Of a stretch of DNA of 64,000 nt, positions 8,168-16,856 are shown piece after piece. The notes under the pieces were generated by a model. The model did not search any database. It was given only the letters and a program-made list of their open reading frames with translations, and was not told the DNA's origin. Origin of the DNA: Palsa-504 sp963739615 (GTDB lineage: Bacteria; Actinomycetota; Actinomycetes; Streptosporangiales; Streptosporangiaceae); NCBI GenBank assembly GCA_963739615.1, contig CAVUBD010000002.1, positions 142,151 through 206,150 of the forward strand, in the 5' to 3' direction. The translations under genes were made by a program, and so were the position numbers. Numbering within the stretch: position 1 is the first letter of the stretch; every line of letters begins with the position of its first letter.

Positions 8168-9352
8168 TCAGCGGGAGGCAGCGCGGCGAGCGCGGTCGAC
8201 GACCTCGCCGATGACGGCGGCGAGGTGGTCCACATCGCGCTGGGCGGAGGTGTGGCCGAGAGAGAAACGCAGCGAGCCCCGGGCGCGCGAGTCGTCGGCG
8301 CCCAGGGCCAGCAGCACGTGGCTGGGCTCGGCGACGCCCGCGGTGCACGCCGACCCGGTAGAGCAGGCGATCCCGTTCGCGTCGAGCAGCATCAGCAGCG
8401 CGTCGCCCTCGCAGCCGGGGAAGGAGAAGTGCGCGTTGCCCGGCAGCCGGTCAGGTCCGGGAGGCGGCCCGTTGAGCACCGCGTCGGGGACGGCGGCCAG
8501 CACCTGGCGGACCATGTCATCGCGCAGCTCGGCCAGCCGCTCGGCTTCGTCCGCCCGCTGCTTGGCGCAAGCGCCCGCGGCCACCGCGAAGGCCCTGATG
8601 GCGGGGGTGTCCAGGGTGCCGGAGCGGATGTCGCGTTCCTGGCCGCCGCCGTGCAGCACGGGCACCGGCCCCACCCCGCGGGCCAGGATAAGCGCCCCGA
8701 CGCCGACCGGCCCGCCGAGCTTGTGCCCGGTGACGGTCAGCGCGTCCGCTCCGCTGGCCGCGAAGTCGACCGGCAGCTGCGCGACCGCCTGCACCGCGTC
8801 GGTGTGAAACGGCACGCCGTACTCGTGGGCCACCGCCGCGAGCTCGCTGACCGGCTGCACCGTGCCGACTTCATTGTTCGCCCACATCACGCTGACCATG
8901 GCCACCTGCTCGCTGGCCTGGCCGATGGCGGCACGAAGGACGTCCGGGCGCACCCTGCCGACCGGATCGACGCCGAGCCAGACGGCCTCGGCCCCCTGGG
9001 TGTCAGCTAGCCAGCGGACCGAATCGAGCACTGCGTGATGTTCCACCGAGGTGGTCAGCACCCGCCGGCGGCCGCCCTCGTGACGGGCCCAGTACAGGCC
9101 CTTGACCGCGAGGTTGTCCGCTTCGGTGCCGCCGCTGGTGAAAACGATCTCACTGGGCCGGGCGCCGAACACCTCGGCGAGCTGCTCCCTGGACTCCTCC
9201 ACTACCCGGCGGGCGCGCCGGCCGGCCGCGTGCAGCGACGACGGGTTGCCGAGCTGCGCGAGCTCCTCGGTCATCGCCGCGATTGCGTCAGCCCGCATCG
9301 GCGTCGTCGCCGCGTGATCCAAGTACACGGGACTGGTGCGGTGTGAGCTCAT
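8168..9352 (-). CDS. Cysteine desulfurase (NifS/IscS-like class V aminotransferase)
   Basis: This 394-residue PLP enzyme takes sulfur from cysteine for thiolation and Fe-S assembly. It starts YLDHAATTPMR. The PLP lysine lies in ALTVTGHKLGGPVGVG, the cofactor-site histidine in TTSVEHHAVLDS, and the persulfide cysteine loop in GIACSTGSACTAG. RFSLGHTSAQRDVDH is the normal C-terminal motif. Position directly upstream of mnmA supports a tRNA-thiolation role. Confidence 0.96.
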   Translation of the reverse strand: MSSHRTSPVYLDHAATTPMRADAIAAMTEELAQLGNPSSLHAAGRRARRVVEESREQLAEVFGARPSEIVFTSGGTEADNLAVKGLYWARHEGGRRRVLTTSVEHHAVLDSVRWLADTQGAEAVWLGVDPVGRVRPDVLRAAIGQASEQVAMVSVMWANNEVGTVQPVSELAAVAHEYGVPFHTDAVQAVAQLPVDFAASGADALTVTGHKLGGPVGVGALILARGVGPVPVLHGGGQERDIRSGTLDTPAIRAFAVAAGACAKQRADEAERLAELRDDMVRQVLAAVPDAVLNGPPPGPDRLPGNAHFSFPGCEGDALLMLLDANGIACSTGSACTAGVAEPSHVLLALGADDSRARGSLRFSLGHTSAQRDVDHLAAVIGEVVDRARRAASR

Positions 9353-9406
9353 GACTGCGTACAGCCTAGCGGTCGCGACGAGACAGATTAACGGGCAAAC
9401 GGGGCG

Positions 9407-10375
9407 CTAATTGCGCTTGGCGATCTCCTCAAGGAGCTGCGGGACCACCTTGAACAGGTCGCCGACGACGCCGAAGTCGGCGAGCTCGAAGATCGGGGCC
9501 TCGGGATCCTTGTTGACGGCGATGATCGTCTTGGAGGTCTGCATGCCGGCCCGGTGCTGGATCGCCCCTGAAATGCCGATCGCCATGTACAGCTGCGGCG
9601 AGACGGTCTTGCCGGTCTGGCCGACCTGGAACTGATGCGGGTACCAGCCGGCGTCCGTCACCGCCCGCGACGCGCCCACCGCGCCGCCCAGCGCGTCCGC
9701 CAGCTGCTCGATGACGCCGAAGCCCTCGGTCCCGCCGGTGCCGCGCCCGCCCGAGACCACAATCGAGGCCTCGGTCAGGTCGGGACGCTCGCCGCGCTCG
9801 GCCACGACCCGGTTGGTGATCCGGGCGCCGGTGCCAGCTGAATCCAGCGCTGTGGCGGCCAGCGATCCCGCGGAAAGCTCCGCCGCGCCCGGCGCGGGCT
9901 CGGGCGCCACCGCGTTGGGCCGCATGGCCACGATCGGGGTGCCTCGCCTGACCCGGGAGTGCACGATCGTCGCGCCGCCGAAGACCGACTGCTCGGCGAC
10001 CGGGCCGTCGCCGCCTGGCTGCAGGTCCACCGCGTCGGTGAGCACGCCGGAGTCGATCTTGACCGCGAGCCGGCCCGCGACCTCCTTGCCCTCGGCCGTG
10101 CCGGCCAGCAGCACCAGCGCCGGGGACTTCTCCCGCACCAGCTGGGCCAGCAGCTCCGCCGCGGGCGCGACGACGTAGTCGCCGAAGACCGCGTCGGCGG
10201 CCACGTACATCCGGGCCGCGCCGTATTCGGCGCACCGCGCCTGACCCTGCTCCGCGCCCGGCCCTGTCCACACCACCGACGGCTCCCCGAATCGGCGGGC
10301 CAGCGTGATCAGCTCGAGCGTGACCTTCTTGACGTCGTCGTCCACATGCTCCGCGAGCACCAGGATCTCAGCCAT
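9407..10375 (-). CDS. etfA: Electron transfer flavoprotein α subunit
   Basis: EtfA carries electrons from acyl-CoA dehydrogenases to the membrane quinone pool as part of the EtfAB heterodimer. The C-terminal FAD-binding signature is clear: GRGTGGTEGFGVIEQLADAL, QVGQTGKTVSPQLYMAIGIS and INKDPEAPIF-type sequence (VNKDPEAPIFELADFGVVGD). At 322 residues it is full length. It starts 18 bp after etfB ends, so the two form an operon. Confidence 0.97.
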   Translation of the reverse strand: MAEILVLAEHVDDDVKKVTLELITLARRFGEPSVVWTGPGAEQGQARCAEYGAARMYVAADAVFGDYVVAPAAELLAQLVREKSPALVLLAGTAEGKEVAGRLAVKIDSGVLTDAVDLQPGGDGPVAEQSVFGGATIVHSRVRRGTPIVAMRPNAVAPEPAPGAAELSAGSLAATALDSAGTGARITNRVVAERGERPDLTEASIVVSGGRGTGGTEGFGVIEQLADALGGAVGASRAVTDAGWYPHQFQVGQTGKTVSPQLYMAIGISGAIQHRAGMQTSKTIIAVNKDPEAPIFELADFGVVGDLFKVVPQLLEEIAKRN

Positions 10376-10393
10376 GTCGTTTCCTCCCCGCCC

Positions 10394-11188
10394 TCAGATG
10401 AACTTCTGCGCGGCGAGGAACTCGGCGACCTTGACGCCGCCGTCGCCTTCGTCCTTCACGACCATGCCGGCTTGCCGCGGCGGCCGCTGAGTGTGGTCGA
10501 CCACCTCGGTGGCCGCGCCGCCGAGGCCGACCTTGGCCGGGTCGATGCCCGCGTCCGCGAGGCTGAGCGTCTGGACCGGCTTCTTCTTCGCCGCCATGAT
10601 GCCCTTGAACGACGGGTAGCGCGGCTCGTTGATCTTCTCGACCACGCTGATCACCGCGGGCAGCTCGGACTCGACCTCGAAGTACCCGTCTTCTGAGACC
10701 CGGCGGACGCGGATCGCCGAGCCGTCGATCTCCACCTGGCCGGCCAGCGAGACCTGCGCCACGCCAAGCCGCTCGGCCAGCATCGCGGCCATCACGCCCA
10801 TCCGGGCGTCGGTGGACTCCGACCCGCAGATCACCAGGTCGAAGCCGGTCCGGGAGAGCACCTGGGCGAGCGCATACGAGGTGGACAGCGCGTCCGAGCC
10901 GGCCAGGCCGTCGTCCAGCAGGTGCACGGCCTTGTCCGCGCCCATTGACAGCGCCTTGCGGATCGACTCGGTGGCCTTGTCGGGGCCCATGGTCAAGATG
11001 GTGACCTCGGCCTCGGCCCCCGCCGCCCGCTGGGCCTCGGCGATCTGCAGGCCCTCCTCGACGGCGTACTCGTCAAGCTCGTTGATGAGCCCGTCCACCG
11101 ACGCGCGGTCCAGCGTGGCGTCTGAGGGCTTGAGCTTGCGTTCGGCCCAGGTATCTGGCACCTGCTTGACGCACACCACGATGTTCAT
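10394..11188 (-). CDS. etfB: Electron transfer flavoprotein β subunit
   Basis: This is a 264-residue EtfB, partner of EtfA downstream. The start MNIVVCVKQVPDT and the AMP-binding region (VICGSESTDARMGVMAAMLA) are typical. LPAVISVVEKINEPRYPSFK is the characteristic ETF-β signature. The region upstream (11189-11340) is a short non-coding gap after purH. Confidence 0.97.
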   Translation of the reverse strand: MNIVVCVKQVPDTWAERKLKPSDATLDRASVDGLINELDEYAVEEGLQIAEAQRAAGAEAEVTILTMGPDKATESIRKALSMGADKAVHLLDDGLAGSDALSTSYALAQVLSRTGFDLVICGSESTDARMGVMAAMLAERLGVAQVSLAGQVEIDGSAIRVRRVSEDGYFEVESELPAVISVVEKINEPRYPSFKGIMAAKKKPVQTLSLADAGIDPAKVGLGGAATEVVDHTQRPPRQAGMVVKDEGDGGVKVAEFLAAQKFI

Positions 11189-11341
11189 GGACTACACCGA
11201 CCTCCTTCGTTACTGCCATACAGACTGCCAAACCGCCGAGCGGCGCGCATCACCGGGTCCGCACCAGGCATGTTACTCGCCGGTAGGACGCCTCGCGGCA
11301 GCCGGGCCCCGTCCAGCACCTGTGCGGTCACGTCAGTCCCC

Positions 11342-12931
11342 TCAGTGGTAGAAGTGGCGGACGCCGGTGAAGTAGAGCGGGATGCCCGCGTCCTGGGCGG
11401 CGGTGATGGTCAGGTGATCGCGGATCGAGCCGCCCGGCTCCACCACCGCGACCACCCCGGCCTGCGCCAGGATCTCGAAACCGTCGGCGAAGGGGAAGTA
11501 CGCGTCGCTGGCCGCGACCGCGCCCGCCGCCCGCGCGCCCGCGCGCAGCACCGCCAGCCGGGACGAGTCCACCCGGTTGACCTGGCCCATGCCGACACCG
11601 ACCGAGGCTCCGCCGGACGCGAGCAAGATGGCATTTGATTTGACCGAACGACATGCCTTCCACCCGAACGCCAGGTCGGCCAACTGGCCGGGGCTGGCCG
11701 CCGGGCCCGCCTTGAGCTCCCAGTTCACCGGATCGTCGCCCGGCTCGTTCACCCGGTCCGCCGACTGCAGCAGCATCCCGCCGCTAACCGGCCGCCACTC
11801 TACCGACGCGGCGGCGGGCGGAGCGCAACGCAGCAGGCGGATGTTCTTGCTCGCGGACAAGATGTCCAGGGCCTCGGGGTCGAAGCCGGGCGCGATCACC
11901 ACCTCGGTGAACACCTCGGCGATCTGCCGGGCCAGCGCTGCGGTCACCGGGCCGTTGGCCGCTATCACCCCGCCGAACGCCGAGGCCGGGTCGCAGGCGT
12001 TCGCCTTGGCGTGCGCGTCGGCCAGGTCCGGACCGACGGCGATCCCGCACGGATTGGAGTGCTTGATGATGGCCACGCACGGCTCGGCGAAGTCGTACGC
12101 CGCGCGCCTGGCCGCGTCCGCGTCCACGTAGTTGTTGTACGACATGGCCTTGCCGTGCAAGAGCTCCGCCGACGCGATGCCGTCGCCTGAGCGTGAAACG
12201 CCGGATCGTTCGGAAGAAAGATCTTTTATGTACAGGGCCGCGCGCTGGTGCGGGTTCTCGCCGTAGCGCAGCACCTCGGCGCGGTGCCACAGGCCCCCTG
12301 CCACCTGCGGCCAGCCGGCGTCGCGGGCGGTCTCGTCGGGCGCGTACGCGGACGCGAACCAGGACGCGACCGCGACGTCGTAGGCGGCGGTATGCGCGAA
12401 GGCCTCGGCGGCCAGGTGCTGGCGCTGCGCCAGCGTGAAACCGCCCTCGGCCAGCGCCGCGAGCACGTCCGCGTACCTGGAAGGGGAGATGATGACGGCG
12501 ACTGAGCCGTGGTTCTTGGCCGCGGCCCGGACCATCGACGGGCCGCCGATATCGATCTGCTCGACGCAACTGCGCGGCGCGGCGCCCGAGGCGACGGTCT
12601 GCTCGAACGGGTACAGGTTCGACACCAGCAGCTGGAACGGGTCGATGCCGAGCCGGGCCAGCTGCGCCTCATGCTCGGCGTTGGCAGTGTCCGCGAGCAG
12701 GCCGGCATGCACCCTGGGGTGCAGCGTCTTCACCCGCCCGTCCAGGCACTCGGGGAACCCGGTGAGCTCCTCCACCGGCGTGACCGGCACCCCGGCCGCG
12801 CTGATCCTGGCCGCGGTGCTGCCGGTGGACACGATCTCCACCCCGGCCGCGTGCAGCCCGGACGCGAGGTCCTCCAGGCCGGTCTTGTCATAGACGCTGA
12901 TAAGCGCCCGTCTGATCGGGATCCTGGTCAA
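11342..12931 (-). CDS. purH: Bifunctional AICAR transformylase / IMP cyclohydrolase PurH
   Basis: PurH performs the last two steps of IMP synthesis. The N-terminal MGS-like cyclohydrolase domain is marked by ALISVYDKTGLEDLA and GRVKTLHPRVHAGLL. The C-terminal transformylase domain has YGENPHQRAALY, IKHSNPCGIAVG and KSNAIL. At 529 residues it has the usual length. A TTG start at 12931 overlaps the TGA of purN by four bases, so the pair is translationally coupled. Confidence 0.96.
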   Translation of the reverse strand: MTRIPIRRALISVYDKTGLEDLASGLHAAGVEIVSTGSTAARISAAGVPVTPVEELTGFPECLDGRVKTLHPRVHAGLLADTANAEHEAQLARLGIDPFQLLVSNLYPFEQTVASGAAPRSCVEQIDIGGPSMVRAAAKNHGSVAVIISPSRYADVLAALAEGGFTLAQRQHLAAEAFAHTAAYDVAVASWFASAYAPDETARDAGWPQVAGGLWHRAEVLRYGENPHQRAALYIKDLSSERSGVSRSGDGIASAELLHGKAMSYNNYVDADAARRAAYDFAEPCVAIIKHSNPCGIAVGPDLADAHAKANACDPASAFGGVIAANGPVTAALARQIAEVFTEVVIAPGFDPEALDILSASKNIRLLRCAPPAAASVEWRPVSGGMLLQSADRVNEPGDDPVNWELKAGPAASPGQLADLAFGWKACRSVKSNAILLASGGASVGVGMGQVNRVDSSRLAVLRAGARAAGAVAASDAYFPFADGFEILAQAGVVAVVEPGGSIRDHLTITAAQDAGIPLYFTGVRHFYH

Positions 12932-13537
12932 CTGCCGATCCTCACCTTCCTGCCCTGGACGGACCAGCCTTCGCGGACCATCCTGCCCACCGTGCCGACG
13001 AGGAGCGCCCGTTCGGTCACCTTGATCCGCTCGTGCAGCGTGACCTCGTCATCGTCGTCCGCCACGGCCACGCAGGCCTGCGCCACGATCGGGCCCGCGT
13101 CCACGCCGTCGTCGACGATGAGGACGGTGCAGCCGGTGACCTTTACCCCGTGGGTCAGCGCGTCACGCACGCCGTGGGTTCCGGGAAACGACGGTAGCAG
13201 CGCCGGGTGGGTGTTCAGGCACCGGCCGCCGAACGCGTCGAGGAACGGCTTGCCGACCAGCTTCATAAAGCCGGCCAGCACGATCAGGTCGGGGGCATGC
13301 GCGGCGCACGCGCTCGTGAGCGCCGCGTCCCAGTCCTCGCGGGCCGGGTGGTCGGCCAGCCGGACCGTGAAGGCGGGGATGCCGGCCTTTCACGGCGCGC
13401 GCCAGCCCGTTGATGCCGGCCCGGTCCGCGCCGGCCGCGACGACCTCCGCCCCGTAGTCAGGGTCGCGGCACGCGTCGATCAGCGCTTGCAGGTTGGTCC
13501 CCTCACCAGAGACGAGTACCACCAAGCGCGCGTGCAT
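12928..13537 (-). CDS. purN: Phosphoribosylglycinamide formyltransferase PurN, one frameshift
   Basis: PurN formylates GAR in purine synthesis. The first frame gives MHARLVVLVSGEGTNLQALI, which is the N-terminal family signature. The second frame gives the catalytic part: VLAGFMKLVGKPFLDAFGG, NTHPALLPSFPGTHGV with the active-site His, and IVDDGVDAGPIVAQ. The frame changes near 13390, where one base too many occurs in a GTGAAAGGCC context. Removing a single G restores the conserved reading. Loss of purN would cause at least partial purine dependence, so a sequencing indel is likely. Confidence 0.9.
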
Positions 13538-13594
13538 GCGGCCACCCTAAGGCACGTAACGGGGTGGTCGCCGGAGGGGGCAGAATAGGTGCCG

Positions 13595-14077
13595 ATGGCC
13601 AGATACCAGCCGCCTGGCGGGCGCGGGACGCAGCCGAGGGGGCTGCGCCCGGCCCGGCAGCTGCCGCCGCCGGATCCCGCCTCGCGCCAGCGCGGGCTGG
13701 CGGCGCTGGTTCTGGGCGGCCTCAGCCTGCTCGGCCTGGCCCTGGGGCTCGGCAACGTGCACCGCGGCGTCTACGTCGCCGTGCTGACCCTGCTGCTCGC
13801 GGTGACGGCGATCTGGCTCGGCGCCGGGGCGGGCCGGCGGGCGCGCCGCAGCGGCACGGCCCGGCCGCGCGGGGCGGTCGGCGGCATCGTGCTCGGCGCA
13901 TTCGGCCTCGCGGTCAGCGCCATGTGGCTGCTGGTACTGGCGGTGTTCTGGCCGCAGCTGGACACGTACTACAACTGCATGGCCGGGGCGAACACGGTGA
14001 CCGCCCAGCAGGCGTGCCACAACCAGCTCAGCAACTCGGTCGGCGGCGAGATCAGCGTCCTCCAGAACGGCCGGTGA
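13595..14077 (+). CDS. DUF4190-like membrane protein
   Basis: A proline-rich N-terminus is followed by three or four hydrophobic helices (LAALVLGGLSLLGLALGL, VYVAVLTLLLAVTAIWLG, VLGAFGLAVSAMWLLVLA) and a short extracytoplasmic tail with two cysteines. The ATG at 13595 (MARYQPPG) is preferred to the GTG two codons earlier. It is divergent from purN with a short shared upstream region. The function is unknown. Confidence 0.7.
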   Translation: MARYQPPGGRGTQPRGLRPARQLPPPDPASRQRGLAALVLGGLSLLGLALGLGNVHRGVYVAVLTLLLAVTAIWLGAGAGRRARRSGTARPRGAVGGIVLGAFGLAVSAMWLLVLAVFWPQLDTYYNCMAGANTVTAQQACHNQLSNSVGGEISVLQNGR

Positions 14078-14088
14078 CCCGGGTCCCG

Positions 14089-14140
14089 CGATCCTTCGTC
14101 AGTTTTGGTTGCCCAGGCGACTAAAACTGACGAACGATCG
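14089..14140. repeat. Long imperfect inverted repeat (25-bp arms, 2-base loop)
   Basis: Arms 14089-14113 and 14116-14140 pair along 25 positions with one mismatch and two G-U wobbles around a CA loop. It lies 12 bp after the stop of the membrane protein gene. It may be a terminator, or the end of a small mobile element, because the following reading frame looks 5'-truncated. Confidence 0.65.
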
Positions 14141-14154
14141 TCGGCCACGCCACG

Positions 14155-14406
14155 GTGCAGGGCGTCTTCGACGTCGAGACGTTCTCGGTGTCGCCGGGCG
14201 GCACCGCCACGTTCCCGCCGACCCACCAGTACCACCTCGGCCTGTGGTTCAACGATCCCGGCACCCCGTTCAACCTGGGCTGCGAGCCTGGCGCGGCGAA
14301 GCCGATCGTGACGCCGTTCAACGGCGAGCAGCACGCCGGAATCCAGGTGCTGAACACCTCCGAGTTCCCGGTGGACGCGGGTCCGCTCTCGCACGTGCAC
14401 CGCTGA
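14155..14406 (+). pseudogene. Secreted β-sandwich-like protein fragment (5'-truncated?)
   Basis: The 83-residue reading frame (GTG start) has a convincing protein composition: VETFSVSPGGTATF, HQYHLGLWFNDPG, GIQVLNTSEFPVDAG. These look like β-strands of an extracellular domain, but there is no signal peptide or obvious start. It begins directly after the inverted repeat at 14089-14140, so the 5' part may have been lost. No family was recognised. Confidence 0.4.
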
Positions 14407-14420
14407 CCAGCCGCCATCAC

Positions 14421-15863
14421 TCAGAGGTAGGGCTCGCCGTCGTCGTCGTCCTGGTCGTCTTCGCGGTCGACCCAGGGATTGACGTAGATGCGGTGGCCGC
14501 CGGCGTCGTCGGTCTCGTCGTGTATCCCCGGCGGGCGCCCCCCCGGGATCCCCCCGATCCTGGGGGGAAGCCCTTCCCCCCAGACCCCCTCGGGGGACCC
14601 TACGGGCCCCATTCGCCTGGTGGCACGCCGGAGGATCAGGTAGTTGGCGGCGGCGGCGGTCAGGGCGGCGGTGACGCCGATCTCCAGGATCGCGACCAGG
14701 CCGACCCGGAACCCGGACGGCCCGACCTCGGCCAGGCGGCCGTCTCCGAGCGGGCCGCCTGCGAACGCCGCGGCCAGGCCGGCCAAGGCGCCTGCCGCCG
14801 CGCCCGCGGCGAATCCCCACAGCGGGGCCGCCTCTAGCGTCGGCGTCGGCGCGATCCGCACTGTCACGATCCCGGCGAACACCCCCGCCAGGTAGGGCAT
14901 CGCGAGCACCGCCACCGGAACCCAGACCGGGCCGCCCGGCCGGGCTCCCGACGGCAGCGCGGCGAGCATCGGGAACACCGGCACCGGGCCGAGCACCGAG
15001 CCGGTCGGCGTGACGGCCGTTCCCGCACCGAACGCGAACCCGGGGCCGAGCGCGTAGGCCGCCGCCCAGATGATCGCGTTCGGGGCGTAGGCCAGCTGGG
15101 CGAGTAGCAGCAGCGCCGCGCCGCCCGCACCGGGCGCGAGCGCGTCGCTGGCCGCCTTGACCTCTGGCAGGTGCACCGCGAGCGAGCCGGCCGCCAGCAC
15201 CGCGCCGACCGCGACCAAGATGGCGGTCGCTCCGAGCATGCCCATGACGATCGAGCGGAGCCTGGCCGGCATCAGGTGAGCCAGCCGCGACCACGGGGCC
15301 AGCCCGCGGGCGGCGCCGAGCCCGCCCGCCACCAGGGCCAGCAGGAAGGACGCGGTCACCGCCTGCCACAGCGAGGGGGCCGCGGCCGCTGTCCTGCTGG
15401 CCACCGCCAGCGCCGCGGCCAGCAGGGCGTAAGGAAGGGCGAGCGCGACCGCGGCGTAGCCGACGTGGCGCAGCCGGGTGACCGCGCCGGCTCGCACGAT
15501 CCACCGGCCGGCCATCGCGAGCAGTGCGCCGGGCAGCAGCACCAGCCCGAGCGGGAGCAGGCCGATCCGCCCGGCACCCTGGACCGTGACGCCGACATGG
15601 TGCGCCACCAGCCATAGCAGCGCCGCGGTGCGCAGCACCCCGCCCAGCCCGGTGCCGATACCGACGTGCGGCGCGGTGATCCAGCCGATCGCGGTGAGCG
15701 TGGTAAGCGCGGCGAGCCCGGTGGCGGCGGCCGCGCAGGCGGCTATGCCCCCGGTGACGACGAGCGGCCGGGCGGGCTGCGTCCCTGGCGGGGCCGCGGA
15801 GCCATCCTGGGACCCGGGGAGCTCCGGGTCAGGAACCGGCGGTGCTTCGGCGGAAACACTCAC
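14421..15863 (-). CDS. DUF6350 family polytopic membrane protein
   Basis: This 480-residue protein starts with GTG at 15863 (MSVSAEAPPVPDPELPG); the long arginine-rich open frame upstream is antisense to sucD and is discarded. About twelve hydrophobic segments are visible, e.g. LLWLVAHHVGVTVQGAGRI and the family-like YALGPGFAFGAGTAVTPTGS. It sits between sucD and purN as DUF6350 genes do in actinomycetes. Near the C-terminus, nucleotides about 14530-14610 are an in-frame G/C-run insert (WGEGLPPRIGGIPGGRPP) before a very acidic tail. Confidence 0.85.
   Translation of the reverse strand: MSVSAEAPPVPDPELPGSQDGSAAPPGTQPARPLVVTGGIAACAAAATGLAALTTLTAIGWITAPHVGIGTGLGGVLRTAALLWLVAHHVGVTVQGAGRIGLLPLGLVLLPGALLAMAGRWIVRAGAVTRLRHVGYAAVALALPYALLAAALAVASRTAAAAPSLWQAVTASFLLALVAGGLGAARGLAPWSRLAHLMPARLRSIVMGMLGATAILVAVGAVLAAGSLAVHLPEVKAASDALAPGAGGAALLLLAQLAYAPNAIIWAAAYALGPGFAFGAGTAVTPTGSVLGPVPVFPMLAALPSGARPGGPVWVPVAVLAMPYLAGVFAGIVTVRIAPTPTLEAAPLWGFAAGAAAGALAGLAAAFAGGPLGDGRLAEVGPSGFRVGLVAILEIGVTAALTAAAANYLILRRATRRMGPVGSPEGVWGEGLPPRIGGIPGGRPPGIHDETDDAGGHRIYVNPWVDREDDQDDDDGEPYL
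14530..14610. repeat. G/C-run repeat inserted in DUF6350 coding region
   Basis: Several runs of five to seven G or C are arranged as small inverted repeats. They encode a proline/glycine insert near the C-terminus of the DUF6350 protein. Composition is like the 33-bp repeat in ligA, suggesting a genome-specific repeat family that tolerates coding insertion. Confidence 0.5.
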
Positions 15864-15961
15864 AAGCCGATCCTGGCAACGATTGCCCGCCATCCCTAAC
15901 AGGCGCGCCGCCCGCGGGCCCACCCGATCAAATCGAACGGCGGGCCGCGGGCGCCTGCGCG

Positions 15962-16855
15962 CTAGCTCGACCGGGTGCGCATGATGTCGCGGACCAGGCC
16001 GGCGGTCTCGCTCGGGGTCTTGCCGACCCGGACGCCCGCCTTCTCCAGCGCTTCCTTCTTGGCCTGCGCGGTGCCCGAGGAGCCCGAGATGATCGCGCCC
16101 GCGTGCCCCATCGTCTTGCCCTCGGGCGCGGTGAACCCGGCCACGTAGCCGACGACCGGCTTGGTCACGTGCTGCTCGATAAAGGCGCCGGCCCGTTCCT
16201 CGGCGTCGCCCCCGATCTCGCCGATCATCACGATCGCGTCGGTCTCCGGGTCCTCCTCGAACGCCTGCAGGCAGTCGATGTGCGTGGTCCCGATGACCGG
16301 GTCCCCGCCGATGCCGACCGCGGTGGAGAAGCCGATGTCCCGCAGCTCGTACATCATCTGGTACGTCAGCGTGCCGGACTTGGAGACCAGGCCGATCCGG
16401 CCCTCGGTGGTGATGTCGGCCGGGATGATGCCCGCGTTGGACTTGCCGGGAGAGGCGACGCCCGGGCAGTTCGGCCCGACGATCCTGGTCCGGTTGCCCG
16501 CCGCGCTCGCCCGCGCCCAGAACTCCGCGGTGTCGTGCACCGGGACGCCCTCGGTGATCACGATGCACAGCGGTATCCGGGCCTCGATCGCCTCGATCAC
16601 GGCGTCCTTGGTGCCGGACGCGGGCACGAACACCACGGACACGTCCGCGCCGGTGGCCGCCATGGTGTCGGCGACCGTGCCGAAGACCGGGATATCGGCA
16701 CCGTTCAGTTCGATGGCCTGACCCGCCTTGCGCGGGTTGGTGCCGCCGACGATCTGAGTCCCCGCGGCGAGCATGCGGGTGCCGTGCCTGCGGCCCTCGG
16801 AGCCGGTGATGCCCTGGATCATGACCCGGCTCTGGCCGGTCAGGAAGATAGCCAT
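15962..16855 (-). CDS. sucD: Succinyl-CoA synthetase α subunit
   Basis: This TCA-cycle ligase subunit is 297 residues and full length. It contains the CoA-binding Rossmann start GITGSEGRRHG, the CPG motif in GPNCPGVASPGKSNAG, and the phosphohistidine region MGHAGAIISGSSGTAQAK. It starts 2 bp after sucC, so the two are an operon. Confidence 0.97.
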   Translation of the reverse strand: MAIFLTGQSRVMIQGITGSEGRRHGTRMLAAGTQIVGGTNPRKAGQAIELNGADIPVFGTVADTMAATGADVSVVFVPASGTKDAVIEAIEARIPLCIVITEGVPVHDTAEFWARASAAGNRTRIVGPNCPGVASPGKSNAGIIPADITTEGRIGLVSKSGTLTYQMMYELRDIGFSTAVGIGGDPVIGTTHIDCLQAFEEDPETDAIVMIGEIGGDAEERAGAFIEQHVTKPVVGYVAGFTAPEGKTMGHAGAIISGSSGTAQAKKEALEKAGVRVGKTPSETAGLVRDIMRTRSS

Positions 16856-16856
16856 C

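Noticed and set aside
14155..14406. Complete secreted protein
   Set aside because: No signal peptide or proper N-terminus; better seen as a fragment.
15864..16568. Long open frame upstream of the DUF6350 start
   Set aside because: It is antisense to sucD, arginine/glycine rich and lacks any family similarity; the GTG at 15863 is a better start.
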